The notes below the pieces were generated by a model. It searched no databases, had not been told where the DNA came from, and saw nothing but the letters and a program-made list of their open reading frames with translations. This document shows positions 32,601-41,264 of a stretch of 41,750 nucleotides of DNA, piece by piece. Source of the DNA: Rubrivivax sp. Lineage in GTDB: Bacteria; Pseudomonadota; Gammaproteobacteria; Burkholderiales; Burkholderiaceae_C. The translations under genes and the position numbers were made by a program. Position 1 is the stretch's first letter. Every line of letters begins with the position of its first letter. The stretch is from assembly GCA_021298085.1 (NCBI GenBank), contig JAJTDE010000020.1:1-41750 (forward strand), written 5' to 3'.

Positions 32601-34499
32601 ATGGAAACCAAGGCTCCGGGCTCAGGCTGCGGCCAGTCCGTCCACCGCAGCACCCCGCCGTCGCACGAGCAGGTGCTGTCAGGGCCGGCGCACGACGGTC
32701 TCGGATTTCTCCACGAACCCACGCACTACCTGTTCTTCACCGGCAAGGGCGGCGTGGGGAAGACCTCGCTGTCAACCGCGGCGGCCTTGTCGCTGGCGGA
32801 TGCGGGCAAGAAGGTGCTGCTGGTCAGCACCGACGCCGCGTCCAACCTCGACGAGATGCTGGGCGTTGCGTTGCACAACAGCCCGACGCCCGTGCCCGGT
32901 GCGCCGGGCTTGTCAGTCCTCAACATCGACCCCGACAACGCGGCCGAGTCCTATCGCCAGCGCGTGATGTCGCAGATGGGCGGCAGCGCCAGCGCCGCTG
33001 AGCTGGCCACGGTGCGAGAACAGCTCTCGGGGGCCTGCACGACCGAGATCGCCTCCTTCGACGAGTTTTCGTCGCTGCTGTCCGGCAACGACAGTGGCTA
33101 CGACCACATCCTCTTCGACACCGCCCCGACGGGCCATACCCTGCGCCTGCTCAGCCTGCCCAAGGCCTGGACAGGCTTCCTGAGCGGCAACGACCGCGGT
33201 GCCTCGTGTCTGGGGCCGCACTCGGGGCTGAAGATGCAGGAGCAGCGCTTCCAGGCCGCGCTGGACGCCCTGACCGACTCGACGCAGACCACCGTGGTGC
33301 TGGTGGCGCGCGCCGACAGCGGCGCCATCGCCGAGGCGGCACGCACCTCGGAGGAACTGCGCGCACTGGGCCTGAACCACCAGCGCCTGGCGATCAACGG
33401 TGTCTTCCACGCCAGCGACCGCCGCGATGCCGTGGCGTGCGCGATCGAGGACCTGGGCCAGGCTGCGCTGGCAGCCATGCCTGCCTCACTGCGCGCGCTG
33501 CCGCAGGACCAGGTGCCCCTGCGTGCGTTCGACACGGTGGGCCTGACCGCCCTGCGGGCGCTCCTGAGCACCCGCGCCCTCGGCTCGCCACCCCCCACGG
33601 CGCTTGTCAGCGAACCCGCGGCTGGCCTGCCGGGCCTGGATGCACTGGCCGATGCACTGTCGCAGGCCGGGCACGGCCTCATCATGGTGATGGGCAAGGG
33701 CGGCGTTGGCAAGACAACGGTCGCTGCAGCCCTGGCGCTGGGCCTCGTCCAGCGCGGACAAACGGTCCACCTGAGCACCACCGACCCCGCCGCGCACCTC
33801 GTGCAGACGCTGGGGGGTGAGGTGCCCGGCCTGCAGCTGAGCCGCATCGACCCGAAGGTCGAGACGCAACGCTACGTCGACAAGATCATGGCGGCGAAGT
33901 CAGCAAGCCTCGATGCCCAGGAACTGGCCCTGCTTCGGGAAGACCTGCAGTCGCCGTGCACGGAGGAAGTGGCCGTCTTTCACGCCTTCTCGCGCATCGT
34001 CAGCGAGGCGCGCAGTGCCTTCGTGGTGCTCGACACCGCACCCACAGGGCACTCGCTGCTGCTGATGGACGCCACCGGTGCTTACCACCGGCAGATGACA
34101 CGCGAATTCGAGGGCCACGGAAACGCCCGCATCGTCACCCCGCTGATGCGACTTCAGGATGCCGGCTACACGAAGGTGATCCTCGTCACCCTGCCCGAAG
34201 TCACCCCCGTGTCGCAGGCCGCGGCGCTGCAGGACGACCTGCGCCGGGCCCACATCGAGCCCTATGCCTGGGTGCTGAACAAGAGCGTGCTGGCCGCCGG
34301 CACCCGCGACCCGCTGCTGAATGCACGGCTGGACGGTGAGCGCCGGCAGATCCGCCGCATGACCGCGGGCCTGGCCACCCGCCTCTTCATCGTGCCCTGG
34401 CTGGCCGTTCCACCCGTCGGCCTGGCTGAACTGTCGAGGCTGACCAACGAGACGCGGTCCTTCAGGGCGCGTCAACCCGAACCTGGACAACCTGGCTGA
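32601..34499 (+). CDS. arsA: Arsenite-activated ATPase ArsA, tandem-domain form
   Basis: A 632-residue protein made of two homologous ATPase halves. The P-loops are GKGGVGKTS (48-56) and GKGGVGKTT (365-373), and each half has the DTAPTGHT/S signature (173-180 and 478-485). The three cysteines that bind As(III)/Sb(III) in E. coli ArsA are all present in matching contexts: Cys146 (GACTTEIASF), Cys203 (ASCLGPHSGL) and Cys453 (SPCTEEVAVF). ArsA powers arsenite export with a membrane partner (ArsB), aided by the chaperone ArsD. None of arsB, acr3, arsD, arsC or arsR is recognisable in this window. The start is supported by AGAGGG about nine bases upstream. The 3-prime end overlaps the end of the convergent eutC by 38 bases. 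Confidence 0.93.
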   Translation: METKAPGSGCGQSVHRSTPPSHEQVLSGPAHDGLGFLHEPTHYLFFTGKGGVGKTSLSTAAALSLADAGKKVLLVSTDAASNLDEMLGVALHNSPTPVPGAPGLSVLNIDPDNAAESYRQRVMSQMGGSASAAELATVREQLSGACTTEIASFDEFSSLLSGNDSGYDHILFDTAPTGHTLRLLSLPKAWTGFLSGNDRGASCLGPHSGLKMQEQRFQAALDALTDSTQTTVVLVARADSGAIAEAARTSEELRALGLNHQRLAINGVFHASDRRDAVACAIEDLGQAALAAMPASLRALPQDQVPLRAFDTVGLTALRALLSTRALGSPPPTALVSEPAAGLPGLDALADALSQAGHGLIMVMGKGGVGKTTVAAALALGLVQRGQTVHLSTTDPAAHLVQTLGGEVPGLQLSRIDPKVETQRYVDKIMAAKSASLDAQELALLREDLQSPCTEEVAVFHAFSRIVSEARSAFVVLDTAPTGHSLLLMDATGAYHRQMTREFEGHGNARIVTPLMRLQDAGYTKVILVTLPEVTPVSQAAALQDDLRRAHIEPYAWVLNKSVLAAGTRDPLLNARLDGERRQIRRMTAGLATRLFIVPWLAVPPVGLAELSRLTNETRSFRARQPEPGQPG

Positions 34500-35286
34500 C
34501 GGTTGCCGACAGGCCGCGGACGATGGCAGGCCCGTCGATGGCCTCGCGGTCGCTGTTGTCCTTCAGGGCCACGCCCGTTCCGCCGCGCGCGCGGGCTGCG
34601 GCCAGCAGCCAGGCGATCTTGTGTGCGGCCTCGGCGTAGGCCATGCCCTCGGGCGGCCGGATGTTGCTGACGCAGTTGCGCGCCGAGTCAGGCGTCCCGG
34701 GGCGAGGCTGCCAGGTCAAGTAGGCGCCCAGGCTGTCGGGTGAACTGAGGCCCGGCCGCTCGCCCAGCAGCACGATGACGGCCTGCGCACCCCGCGCCTG
34801 CGCGATGGGGTCGCCCAGCGCCACGCGGCATTGCCGTGCCAGGACCACCGCCCCCAGCGTGAAGCCCGCAGCCTCGAGGCGGGGGCGCAGTTCCACCAGC
34901 AGGGGCACGGCGTGTGCATGGACACCGCGTGCGGACAGCCCATCTCCCACCACCAACGCCACGTCCGTGCCGCCGCCAGGCAGGGCGGCCAGGCGCTCGG
35001 CCTCGCCCTCGGGCAGGCGCCGGCCCAGGTCAGGCCGCGTCAGGTACGTAGCCCGGTCGGCTGCGGCGCTGCCGGAGACGATCACCTCAAAGGCATGGCG
35101 GTGCAGCGCCGCACCCAGCGCATCCACCTCGAAGGGCAGGTGCACCGCGTCGCGTGCCAGTGCATGCGCCTGCGCAAACCGCAGCCATTCGGTGGTGGGC
35201 AGGCTGACACCGGCCCGGCCGAGCGCGATGCGCGCCGCCGTGTGGCGCCGCAGGGTATGCCAGGGGTCGGGTGTCGTCGGGTTCAT
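34462..35286 (-). CDS. eutC: Ethanolamine ammonia-lyase small subunit
   Basis: A 274-residue small subunit of the adenosylcobalamin-dependent enzyme that splits ethanolamine into acetaldehyde and ammonia. Family motifs include ARIALGRAGVSLPT at the N-terminus, YLTRPDLGRRLP, DVALVVGDGLSARGVHAHA, VLLGERPGLSSPDSLGAYLTW, RNCVSNIRPPEGMAYAEAA, and a C-terminal GVALKDNS. Together with the large subunit it holds the cofactor at the domain interface. The ATG at 35286 has a strong GGGGAGGG about eight bases upstream, and lies 15 bases after eutB, so both subunits are made from one message. Its last 38 bases overlap the end of arsA on the other strand. Confidence 0.95.
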   Translation of the reverse strand: MNPTTPDPWHTLRRHTAARIALGRAGVSLPTTEWLRFAQAHALARDAVHLPFEVDALGAALHRHAFEVIVSGSAAADRATYLTRPDLGRRLPEGEAERLAALPGGGTDVALVVGDGLSARGVHAHAVPLLVELRPRLEAAGFTLGAVVLARQCRVALGDPIAQARGAQAVIVLLGERPGLSSPDSLGAYLTWQPRPGTPDSARNCVSNIRPPEGMAYAEAAHKIAWLLAAARARGGTGVALKDNSDREAIDGPAIVRGLSATVSQVVQVRVDAP

Positions 35287-35301
35287 GGTGATGCCCTCCC
35301 C

Positions 35302-36681
35302 TCATCCGGCCAGATGGGTCAGCAGCGCGTGCCGCTCTGGCGCCGGGAGCAGCCGGCCGTCGCCGCCGGTGATGCCCACCTGCTCCAGCCAACGCTCAAA
35401 CTCAGGTGCACGTTTTAGGCCGAGCACCTCGCGCAGCACGGCGGCGTCGTGAAAGCTCGTGCTCTGGTAGTTGAGCATGATGTCGTCGGCCCCGGGCACA
35501 CCCATCACAAAGGTGACGCCAGCCGCGCCCAGCAGCGTCATCAGCGTATCCATGTCGTCGCTGTCGGCCTCGGCATGGTTGGTGTAGCAGATGTCGCACC
35601 CCAGCGGCACGCCCAGCAACTTGCCGCAGAAATGGTCTTCCAGCCCGGCGCGCACGATCTGCTTGCCGTCGTAGAGGTACTCCGGGCCGATGAAGCCGAC
35701 GACCGTGTTGGTGAGCAAGGGCGAGAACGCACGCGCCACGCCGTAAGCGCGCGCCTCCATCGTCTGCTGGTCAACGCCGTGGTGGGCATCGGCCGACAGC
35801 GCCGAGCCCTGGCCCGTCTCGAAGTACATGACGTTGCGGCCCAAGCTGCCGCGGTGGAGTGACAGTGCCGCTTGCTGCGCCTCGCGCAGCAGCGCCAGCG
35901 TGATGCCAAAGCCGGCATTGGCCTGTTCACTGCCGGCAATCGACTGGAACACCAGGTCCACCGGCGCGCCGGCCTCGATCAGCGCCAGGGTGTTGGTCAC
36001 GTGGGTCAGCACGCAGCCCTGCGTGGGCACGGCATGGCGCTGGATCACCTCGTCCAGCAGCCTGAGCAGGTCGCCGATCACGCGCGGGCTGTCGCTGGCG
36101 GGGTTGATGCCGATCACCGCATCGCCACAGCCGTACATCAGGCCGTCGAGCATGGAGGCGGCGACACCCCGAAGGTCATCGGTGGGGTGGTTGGGCTGCA
36201 GGCGCACGGCCAGGTGCCCGGGCAGCCCGATGGTGTCGCGGAAGGCGGTCACCACTCGGCACTTCCTGGCCACCAGCACCAGGTCTTGCACCCGCATTAG
36301 CTTGCTCACGGCCGCGGCCATCTCGGGCGTGAGGCCGGGGGCCAGCGCTGCCAGCACCGGCGGCGAAGCGGCGTCTGACAGCAGCCAGTCGCGAAACCCG
36401 CCCACGGTGAGGTGCGCCACCGGCGCAAAGGCGGCCGCGTCGTGGGTGTCCAGAATGAGCCGCGTCACCTCATCGGCCTCGTAGGGCACCACCACCTCGT
36501 GCAGGAAATGTGACAGCGGCAGCTCAGCCAGGGCCAGGCATGCGGCCATGCGCTCAGCCGCCGATTGCGCGGCCACGCCGGCCAGCACGTCGCCGCTGCG
36601 GTGGGGTGTGGCGCGCGCCAGCAGCGTTTTCAGGTCAGCAAAGACGTAGCGGGTGCCACCGAGGGTGTGGGTGAAGGCCAT
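35302..36681 (-). CDS. eutB: Ethanolamine ammonia-lyase large subunit
   Basis: A 459-residue TIM-barrel catalytic subunit, about the usual length. It begins MAFTHTLGGTRYVFADLKTLL, as EutB proteins do. Recognisable barrel segments include VGFIGPEYLYDGKQIVRAGLEDHFCGKLLG, and the preceding GRNVMYFETGQGSALSADAHHGVDQQT, which holds substrate-contact glutamate and glutamine residues. The enzyme releases ammonia and acetaldehyde for use as nitrogen and carbon. The ATG at 36681 is preferred over the longer open frame, which only adds an unconserved N-terminus. No ethanolamine permease, eutA reactivating factor, aldehyde dehydrogenase, or microcompartment genes are in this window, so this is the short, compartment-free type or a remnant of a larger locus upstream. 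Confidence 0.95.
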   Translation of the reverse strand: MAFTHTLGGTRYVFADLKTLLARATPHRSGDVLAGVAAQSAAERMAACLALAELPLSHFLHEVVVPYEADEVTRLILDTHDAAAFAPVAHLTVGGFRDWLLSDAASPPVLAALAPGLTPEMAAAVSKLMRVQDLVLVARKCRVVTAFRDTIGLPGHLAVRLQPNHPTDDLRGVAASMLDGLMYGCGDAVIGINPASDSPRVIGDLLRLLDEVIQRHAVPTQGCVLTHVTNTLALIEAGAPVDLVFQSIAGSEQANAGFGITLALLREAQQAALSLHRGSLGRNVMYFETGQGSALSADAHHGVDQQTMEARAYGVARAFSPLLTNTVVGFIGPEYLYDGKQIVRAGLEDHFCGKLLGVPLGCDICYTNHAEADSDDMDTLMTLLGAAGVTFVMGVPGADDIMLNYQSTSFHDAAVLREVLGLKRAPEFERWLEQVGITGGDGRLLPAPERHALLTHLAG

Positions 36682-36993
36682 GGGATGACGGGTGGGGGCC
36701 CTCGGCGCTTCAGGGGCGCGCGGCTGGAGCGCCTGCCAAGGGGGTGTCTGAAGACATGTCGAGGCTTCGTGCTGGCACGGGCCGAAGGGTAACGCTCCAC
36801 ACACCTGAGCGCCACCCGCCCGAAGCGCCGGCCACCCACTCTTGCGCCTGCGTTGCTCCACCCTCTGCGTCAGGGACAAGACCAGGAAAACACGGCTTCC
36901 TGGGTGCCTGGGCGTCTGTACGATCGCGCTCCGCGGCCGAGTGCGTGAATCACCGACACCGGCCGCTGCCTTTCACGATGGAGGAGACACACC
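36682..36993. other. Divergent intergenic region between eutBC and the sugar ABC operon
   Basis: A 312-base stretch without a convincing gene. It should contain both divergent promoters. I see no clean -35/-10 pair, riboswitch or long inverted repeat; in particular, no cobalamin riboswitch is apparent ahead of eutB. The only clear element is GGAGGAG at 36980-36986, seven bases before the substrate-binding-protein ATG. Confidence 0.5.
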
Positions 36994-38211
36994 ATGAACC
37001 CTTGCTGCAAGTCCGCTGCGGCCATTCTGCTGGCCCTGGTGGCGGCCGGTGCACACGCCCAGAGGGCGGAGGTGATCCACTGGTGGACATCGGGTGGCGA
37101 AGCCGCGGCCATCAAGGAGTTTGCCGCCGCCTACACCAAGGCCGGCGGCACCTGGGTTGACACGCCCATCGCGGGCGGCGGCGGCGCGCAGGCCCGTACC
37201 GTGATGGCCAACCGCACGATGGGCGGAGACCCACCCACCGCGGCCCAGTACAACTATGGGCGCCAGTACGAGGAGATCATCAAGGAAGGCCTGCTGATCG
37301 ACCTGAACGACATCGCCACCAAGGGCAACTGGGACAAGCTGCTGCCCGAGAAGATCCGCAACGCGGTCAAGGTCAACGGCAAGTACTACGCAGTGCCGAT
37401 CAACCTGCACAACGAGAACTGGGTCTGGTTCAACAAGGGCCTGCTCGCCAAGGCCGGCGCCAAGGAACCCACCACCCTCGACGAGATGTTTGTGGCCATG
37501 GACAAGCTCAAGGGCATCGGCGTCACGCCGCTGGCCATCGGCGGCCAAGGCTGGCAGGAGGCCATCGCCTTCCGCGGCGTGCTGCTGGCCACCGGCGGCC
37601 AGGAGCTCTACAACAAGACCTTCAAGGACAAGGACACCTCGGGCCCCGGCTTTCGCAAGACGCTCGAGACCTTCAGGCGCCTGAAGGGGTATGTCGACGC
37701 GGGTTCACCCGGGCGCGACTGGAACCTGGCCACCGCGATGGTGATCCAGGGCAAGGCGGGCTTCCAGATGATGGGCGACTGGGCCAAGGGGGAGTTTGTC
37801 AACGCCAACCAGGCGGCTGGCAAGGACTATGGCTGCTTCATGGCCGGCGGCCCGAAGATGCCCTACGCCATCGGTGGCGATGTCTTTGTCTTCCCGAAAT
37901 CGAAGAAGAAGGACGCCGAGGTCGCGCAGAAGAAGCTGGCCGAGCTGATGATCTCGGCGCCCATGCAGGTGGCCTTCAACAACCGCAAGGGCTCGATCCC
38001 GATCCGCACCGATGTGGACACCAGCAAGATGGACGTCTGCGCGCAGGCGGGGCTGCAGGCCGTCAAGGAAGGGCGCCTGCTGGCCAGCGACAACGAGTTG
38101 CTCACCCCGGACGCCAAGGGGGCGTTCGAAGATGCCGTGAGCAAGTTCTGGAACTCCGGCCAGCCGATCGACGACGCCATCAAGTCCATGGCCTCCGCGC
38201 TCAAGCGCTGA
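36994..38211 (+). CDS. ABC sugar importer, substrate-binding protein (GtsA-like)
   Basis: A 405-residue periplasmic binding protein of the CUT1 sugar group. The signal peptide ends at AGAHA (residue 22), and the mature protein starts with VIHWWTSGGEAAAIKEFAAAYTKAGG, typical of glucose/mannose binding proteins of Pseudomonas and Burkholderiales. NLHNENWVWFNKGLLAKAG, and later WQEAIAFRGVLLATGG, QMMGDWAKGEF and PQ-free FVFPKSKK segments fit the family. It delivers a monosaccharide, probably glucose or mannose, to the permease pair encoded next. The start is set by GGAGGAG seven bases upstream. It opens a four-gene operon and diverges from eutB. Confidence 0.93.
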   Translation: MNPCCKSAAAILLALVAAGAHAQRAEVIHWWTSGGEAAAIKEFAAAYTKAGGTWVDTPIAGGGGAQARTVMANRTMGGDPPTAAQYNYGRQYEEIIKEGLLIDLNDIATKGNWDKLLPEKIRNAVKVNGKYYAVPINLHNENWVWFNKGLLAKAGAKEPTTLDEMFVAMDKLKGIGVTPLAIGGQGWQEAIAFRGVLLATGGQELYNKTFKDKDTSGPGFRKTLETFRRLKGYVDAGSPGRDWNLATAMVIQGKAGFQMMGDWAKGEFVNANQAAGKDYGCFMAGGPKMPYAIGGDVFVFPKSKKKDAEVAQKKLAELMISAPMQVAFNNRKGSIPIRTDVDTSKMDVCAQAGLQAVKEGRLLASDNELLTPDAKGAFEDAVSKFWNSGQPIDDAIKSMASALKR

Positions 38212-38262
38212 GGCGCTGACCTCGCCCCATGACAGCCTGACGTTGCCGGTTCGGAGCTTCCC

Positions 38263-39162
38263 ATCACCCGCGCTGCACGCCCGCGCCGCCTGAACCTCGC
38301 GCTGCACGCCGCGTTGCTGCCGCTGGCGGTCACGGCGCTGCTGGCCTATGTCGGGTCGGTGATCTGGAGCATCCGGATCTCGCTGTCGTCGTCGCGGCTG
38401 TTCCCCAGGGACGATTGGGTCGGGCTCGACCAGTTTGTGCGGCTGCTCGAGACCGAGCGCTGGAACGTGTCGATCCAGCACCTGGGCGTGCTCGCCGTGA
38501 TCTACATCGTCGGGGTGCTGATCCTGGGCACGCTGATGGCCATCGTCATCGACCAGCAGGTCAAGGGCGAGAGCTGGTTCAGGACCATCTTCCTCTACCC
38601 GTATGCGATGAGCTTTGTCGTGACAGGCCTGGTCTGGCAATGGCTGTTCAACCCCGATCTGGGGCTCCAGAACGCCTTTCGCCAGCTCGGCTGGGCCGGC
38701 TTCACGCTGGACTGGACGGTGCAGTCTGACATGGTGCTGTACGCCATCGGGCTGGCGATGATCTGGCAGGGCAGTGGCACGACGATGGCCATCCTCCTGG
38801 CGGCGCTGCGGGGCGTGGACGAGGAGCAATGGAAGGCGGCACGGCTGGACGGCGTGTCCAAGCCACGCTACTACCGCAGCGTCGTGCTGCCGCAGCTCGC
38901 CCCGGCCTACGTCACCGCCTTTGTGCTGCTGGCCGTCGCGGTGGTGCGCACCTTCGACGTGGTGGTGGTGATGACCAGCGGTGGCCCTGGCGACGCCAGC
39001 GAGGTACCGGCGAAGTTCATCGTCGACCACCTCTTTGGCCGCAACAACATTGCGCTGGCCTCGGCGGCGTCGGTGGTGATGCTGGTGACCGTCTTCACCG
39101 TCCTGGCGCCGCTGCTGTACTGGCGCTCCCGCGCCGAAGCGCGCCTCGGCGCCGGGCGCTGA
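38263..39162 (+). CDS. ABC sugar importer, first permease (MalF/UgpA type), apparent ATC start
   Basis: About 299 residues with six membrane spans. The EAA loop that docks on the ATPase is visible as EEQWKAARLDGVSKPRYYRSVVLPQL (region near residues 187-212). The frame is open from 38233 and has no ATG, GTG or TTG until TTG at 38314, which would cut into the start of the first span. An ATC at 38263 lies six bases after GGAG (38253-38256) and gives ITRAARPRRLNLALHAALLPL, the length and basic character expected of the family N-terminus. I therefore propose the rare ATC start, with the TTG at 38314 as fallback. It forms the channel with the next permease. Confidence 0.88.
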   Translation: MTRAARPRRLNLALHAALLPLAVTALLAYVGSVIWSIRISLSSSRLFPRDDWVGLDQFVRLLETERWNVSIQHLGVLAVIYIVGVLILGTLMAIVIDQQVKGESWFRTIFLYPYAMSFVVTGLVWQWLFNPDLGLQNAFRQLGWAGFTLDWTVQSDMVLYAIGLAMIWQGSGTTMAILLAALRGVDEEQWKAARLDGVSKPRYYRSVVLPQLAPAYVTAFVLLAVAVVRTFDVVVVMTSGGPGDASEVPAKFIVDHLFGRNNIALASAASVVMLVTVFTVLAPLLYWRSRAEARLGAGR

Positions 39163-39174
39163 CGGGTTCAGCCG

Positions 39175-40086
39175 ATGAACTCAGCCGCTGACACCCCCAC
39201 TCACCCTGCTCCCCGCGGGCGTCGGCCAGCCCGGCCCTGGGCCTCGCCCGCGCGCTGGGGCATCTACGCGTTCCTGGTGGTCAGCGCGGCCTTCTTCCTG
39301 CTGCCTCTGTACGTGATGGTGGTGACATCCCTGAAGACGCCGGCCGAGATCCGCGAGGCGGTGCTGTTTGCCTGGCCCGCGTCACCGCAGTTCGACAATT
39401 GGGCCGAGGCCTGGTCCAGCGCCTGCATTGCCCTGGAGTGCCAGGGCATCCAGGGCGGCTTCTGGAACTCGGTGCGCATCGCCGTGCCGGCGACCATCCT
39501 CTCGGTCTTCCTCGGCGCGCTGAACGGCTACGCACTCAGCTTCTGGCGCACGAAGTGGGGCAACCTGCTCTTCGGCATCATGCTGCTGGGTGCCTTTGTG
39601 CCCTTCCAGGTCATGATCTACCCGCTGGTGGCGTGGTTTCGGCTGGGCGGCTTCTACAACACCTACTGGGCGGTTCTGGTCGTGCACTGCATCTTCGGCA
39701 TGCCGGTGCTGACACTGCTGTTCCGCAACTACTACCTCGCGGTGCCGAATGAGCTGTTCAAGGCCGCCAGGATCGATGGCGGCGGCTTCTGGCGCATCTT
39801 CTTCCAGCTGATGCTGCCCATGGCCACCCCGATGCTGATCGTCGCCACCATCCTGCAGCTGACGGGCATCTGGAACGACTACCTGTTCGGCCTGATCTTT
39901 GCCGGCAAGGACAACTACCCCATGACGGTGCAGCTGAACAACCTGGTCAACACCACCTTCGGCGAGCGCCGCTACCACATCGACATGGCCGCCACGATCC
40001 TCACGTCGCTGGTGCCCTTGCTGGTGTATTTCTTCTCTGGCCGCTGGTTTGTGCGCGGGATTGCCGCCGGCGCCGTGAAAGGCTGA
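39175..40086 (+). CDS. ABC sugar importer, second permease (MalG type)
   Basis: A 303-residue inner-membrane protein. A Pro/Arg-rich cytosolic N-terminus of about 30 residues leads to the first span (YAFLVVSAAFFLLPLYVMVV) and the TSLKTPAEI segment typical of MalG-type permeases. The EAA loop reads NELFKAARIDGGGFWRIFFQLMLP, and five further spans follow. An insertion with two cysteines (SACIALECQGIQGGFWNSV) sits in the first periplasmic loop, as in GtsC-type glucose permeases. It pairs with the upstream permease; the gaps on either side are 12 bases and one base. Confidence 0.93.
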   Translation: MNSAADTPTHPAPRGRRPARPWASPARWGIYAFLVVSAAFFLLPLYVMVVTSLKTPAEIREAVLFAWPASPQFDNWAEAWSSACIALECQGIQGGFWNSVRIAVPATILSVFLGALNGYALSFWRTKWGNLLFGIMLLGAFVPFQVMIYPLVAWFRLGGFYNTYWAVLVVHCIFGMPVLTLLFRNYYLAVPNELFKAARIDGGGFWRIFFQLMLPMATPMLIVATILQLTGIWNDYLFGLIFAGKDNYPMTVQLNNLVNTTFGERRYHIDMAATILTSLVPLLVYFFSGRWFVRGIAAGAVKG

Positions 40087-40087
40087 G

Positions 40088-41173
40088 ATGGCCAGCGTCC
40101 ACATCGACTCGATCGACATCGTGCTGGGCGGCGTGCCCATCCTGAAGAACCTCAGCCTGGACATCGCCAACGGCGAATTTCTGGTGCTGCTGGGCCCATC
40201 GGGCTGCGGCAAGTCCACGCTGCTGCACACCTTGGCCGGCTTCAACGACGTGGCCGAGGGCAGCATCCGCATCGGTGAGCGTGACGTCACCTGGGCGGAC
40301 CCGAAGGACCGGGAGATCGGCATGGTCTTCCAGAGCTATGCGCTCTACCCGACGATGAACGTCGAGCGCAACATGTCCTTCGGTCTGCGCGTGGCCGGTG
40401 TGCCGCGCGAGGAGATCAACCGCCGCATCACCCGCGTCGCCCAGATGCTGCACCTGGGCGAGCTGCTGGCGCGGCGGCCGGCGCAGCTTTCGGGCGGCCA
40501 GCGGCAGCGTGTGGCGATCGGCCGCGCCCTGGTGCGTGACGCCAAGGTCTACCTCTTCGACGAGCCCTTGTCCAACCTGGACGCCAAGCTGCGCGCCGAG
40601 CTGCGCCGCGAGCTCAAGCAGTTGCACCAGACCCTCGGGGCGACCATGGTCTACGTGACACACGACCAGGTCGAGGCGATGACACTGGCCGACCGCATCG
40701 CCGTGATGAAGGCCGGCGAGATTCAGCAGATCGGCACGCCGCAGGAGATCTACCACCGGCCGGCCAACCTGTTTGTGGCCGGGTTCCTGGGTTCACCGAC
40801 GATGAACCTGCTGCGTGGTCGCCTGGCGGGCCAGGGCGACACGTGGCGCTTCGAGGGTGAGGCGCTGGTGTCGGGACTGGAGGCTTACCCGTTCCGCAAC
40901 GCACCGGCCGCAGGCCGCGAGGTCGTGCTCGGCCTGCGCCCAGAGCACCTGCGCCTGGCGGGCGCACCCAGCCCGTCAACGCCACACGGTGGCCGTGTCA
41001 CGGTGGTGGAACCCCTGGGCGCGCAGAACATCGTGTGGTTCGAGTGCGGCGGCATGCAGCTGTCGGGGATGGTCGACGACCGCTGGGATGTGGCGCCCGG
41101 CCAGAGGATGGCGTTTGGCATCGACCCTGCGCGCGCCTCCCTGTTTGACGCGGCGAGCGACGCGCGGCTCTGA
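40088..41173 (+). CDS. ABC sugar importer, ATP-binding subunit (MalK/UgpC/MsmX type)
   Basis: A 361-residue ATPase. The nucleotide-binding domain has Walker A GPSGCGKST (from residue 36), the Q loop (MVFQSYALYPTMNV), the signature LSGGQRQR, Walker B VYLFDEPLSNLD, and the H loop in VTHDQVEAM. The C-terminal part (from about residue 240) is the MalK-type regulatory OB fold, with LGLRPEHLRL and a final FGIDPARASLFD. It powers uptake through the two permeases. The ATG is one base after the previous stop (TGAGATG), consistent with tight operon coupling. With the three preceding genes it completes a CUT1 sugar transporter. Confidence 0.95.
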   Translation: MASVHIDSIDIVLGGVPILKNLSLDIANGEFLVLLGPSGCGKSTLLHTLAGFNDVAEGSIRIGERDVTWADPKDREIGMVFQSYALYPTMNVERNMSFGLRVAGVPREEINRRITRVAQMLHLGELLARRPAQLSGGQRQRVAIGRALVRDAKVYLFDEPLSNLDAKLRAELRRELKQLHQTLGATMVYVTHDQVEAMTLADRIAVMKAGEIQQIGTPQEIYHRPANLFVAGFLGSPTMNLLRGRLAGQGDTWRFEGEALVSGLEAYPFRNAPAAGREVVLGLRPEHLRLAGAPSPSTPHGGRVTVVEPLGAQNIVWFECGGMQLSGMVDDRWDVAPGQRMAFGIDPARASLFDAASDARL

Positions 41174-41264
41174 ACCCCGAAGGCGACGGCCAGCACGGCT
41201 CGGGTCGGCGCATGTGGGTGCAGTCGCGTGATGTCGGACCGTCCACCTCTACACTGGGTCACCC

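Noticed and set aside
38229-38240. ATG at 38229 as start of the first permease
   Set aside because: It is in another frame and meets TGA after three codons.
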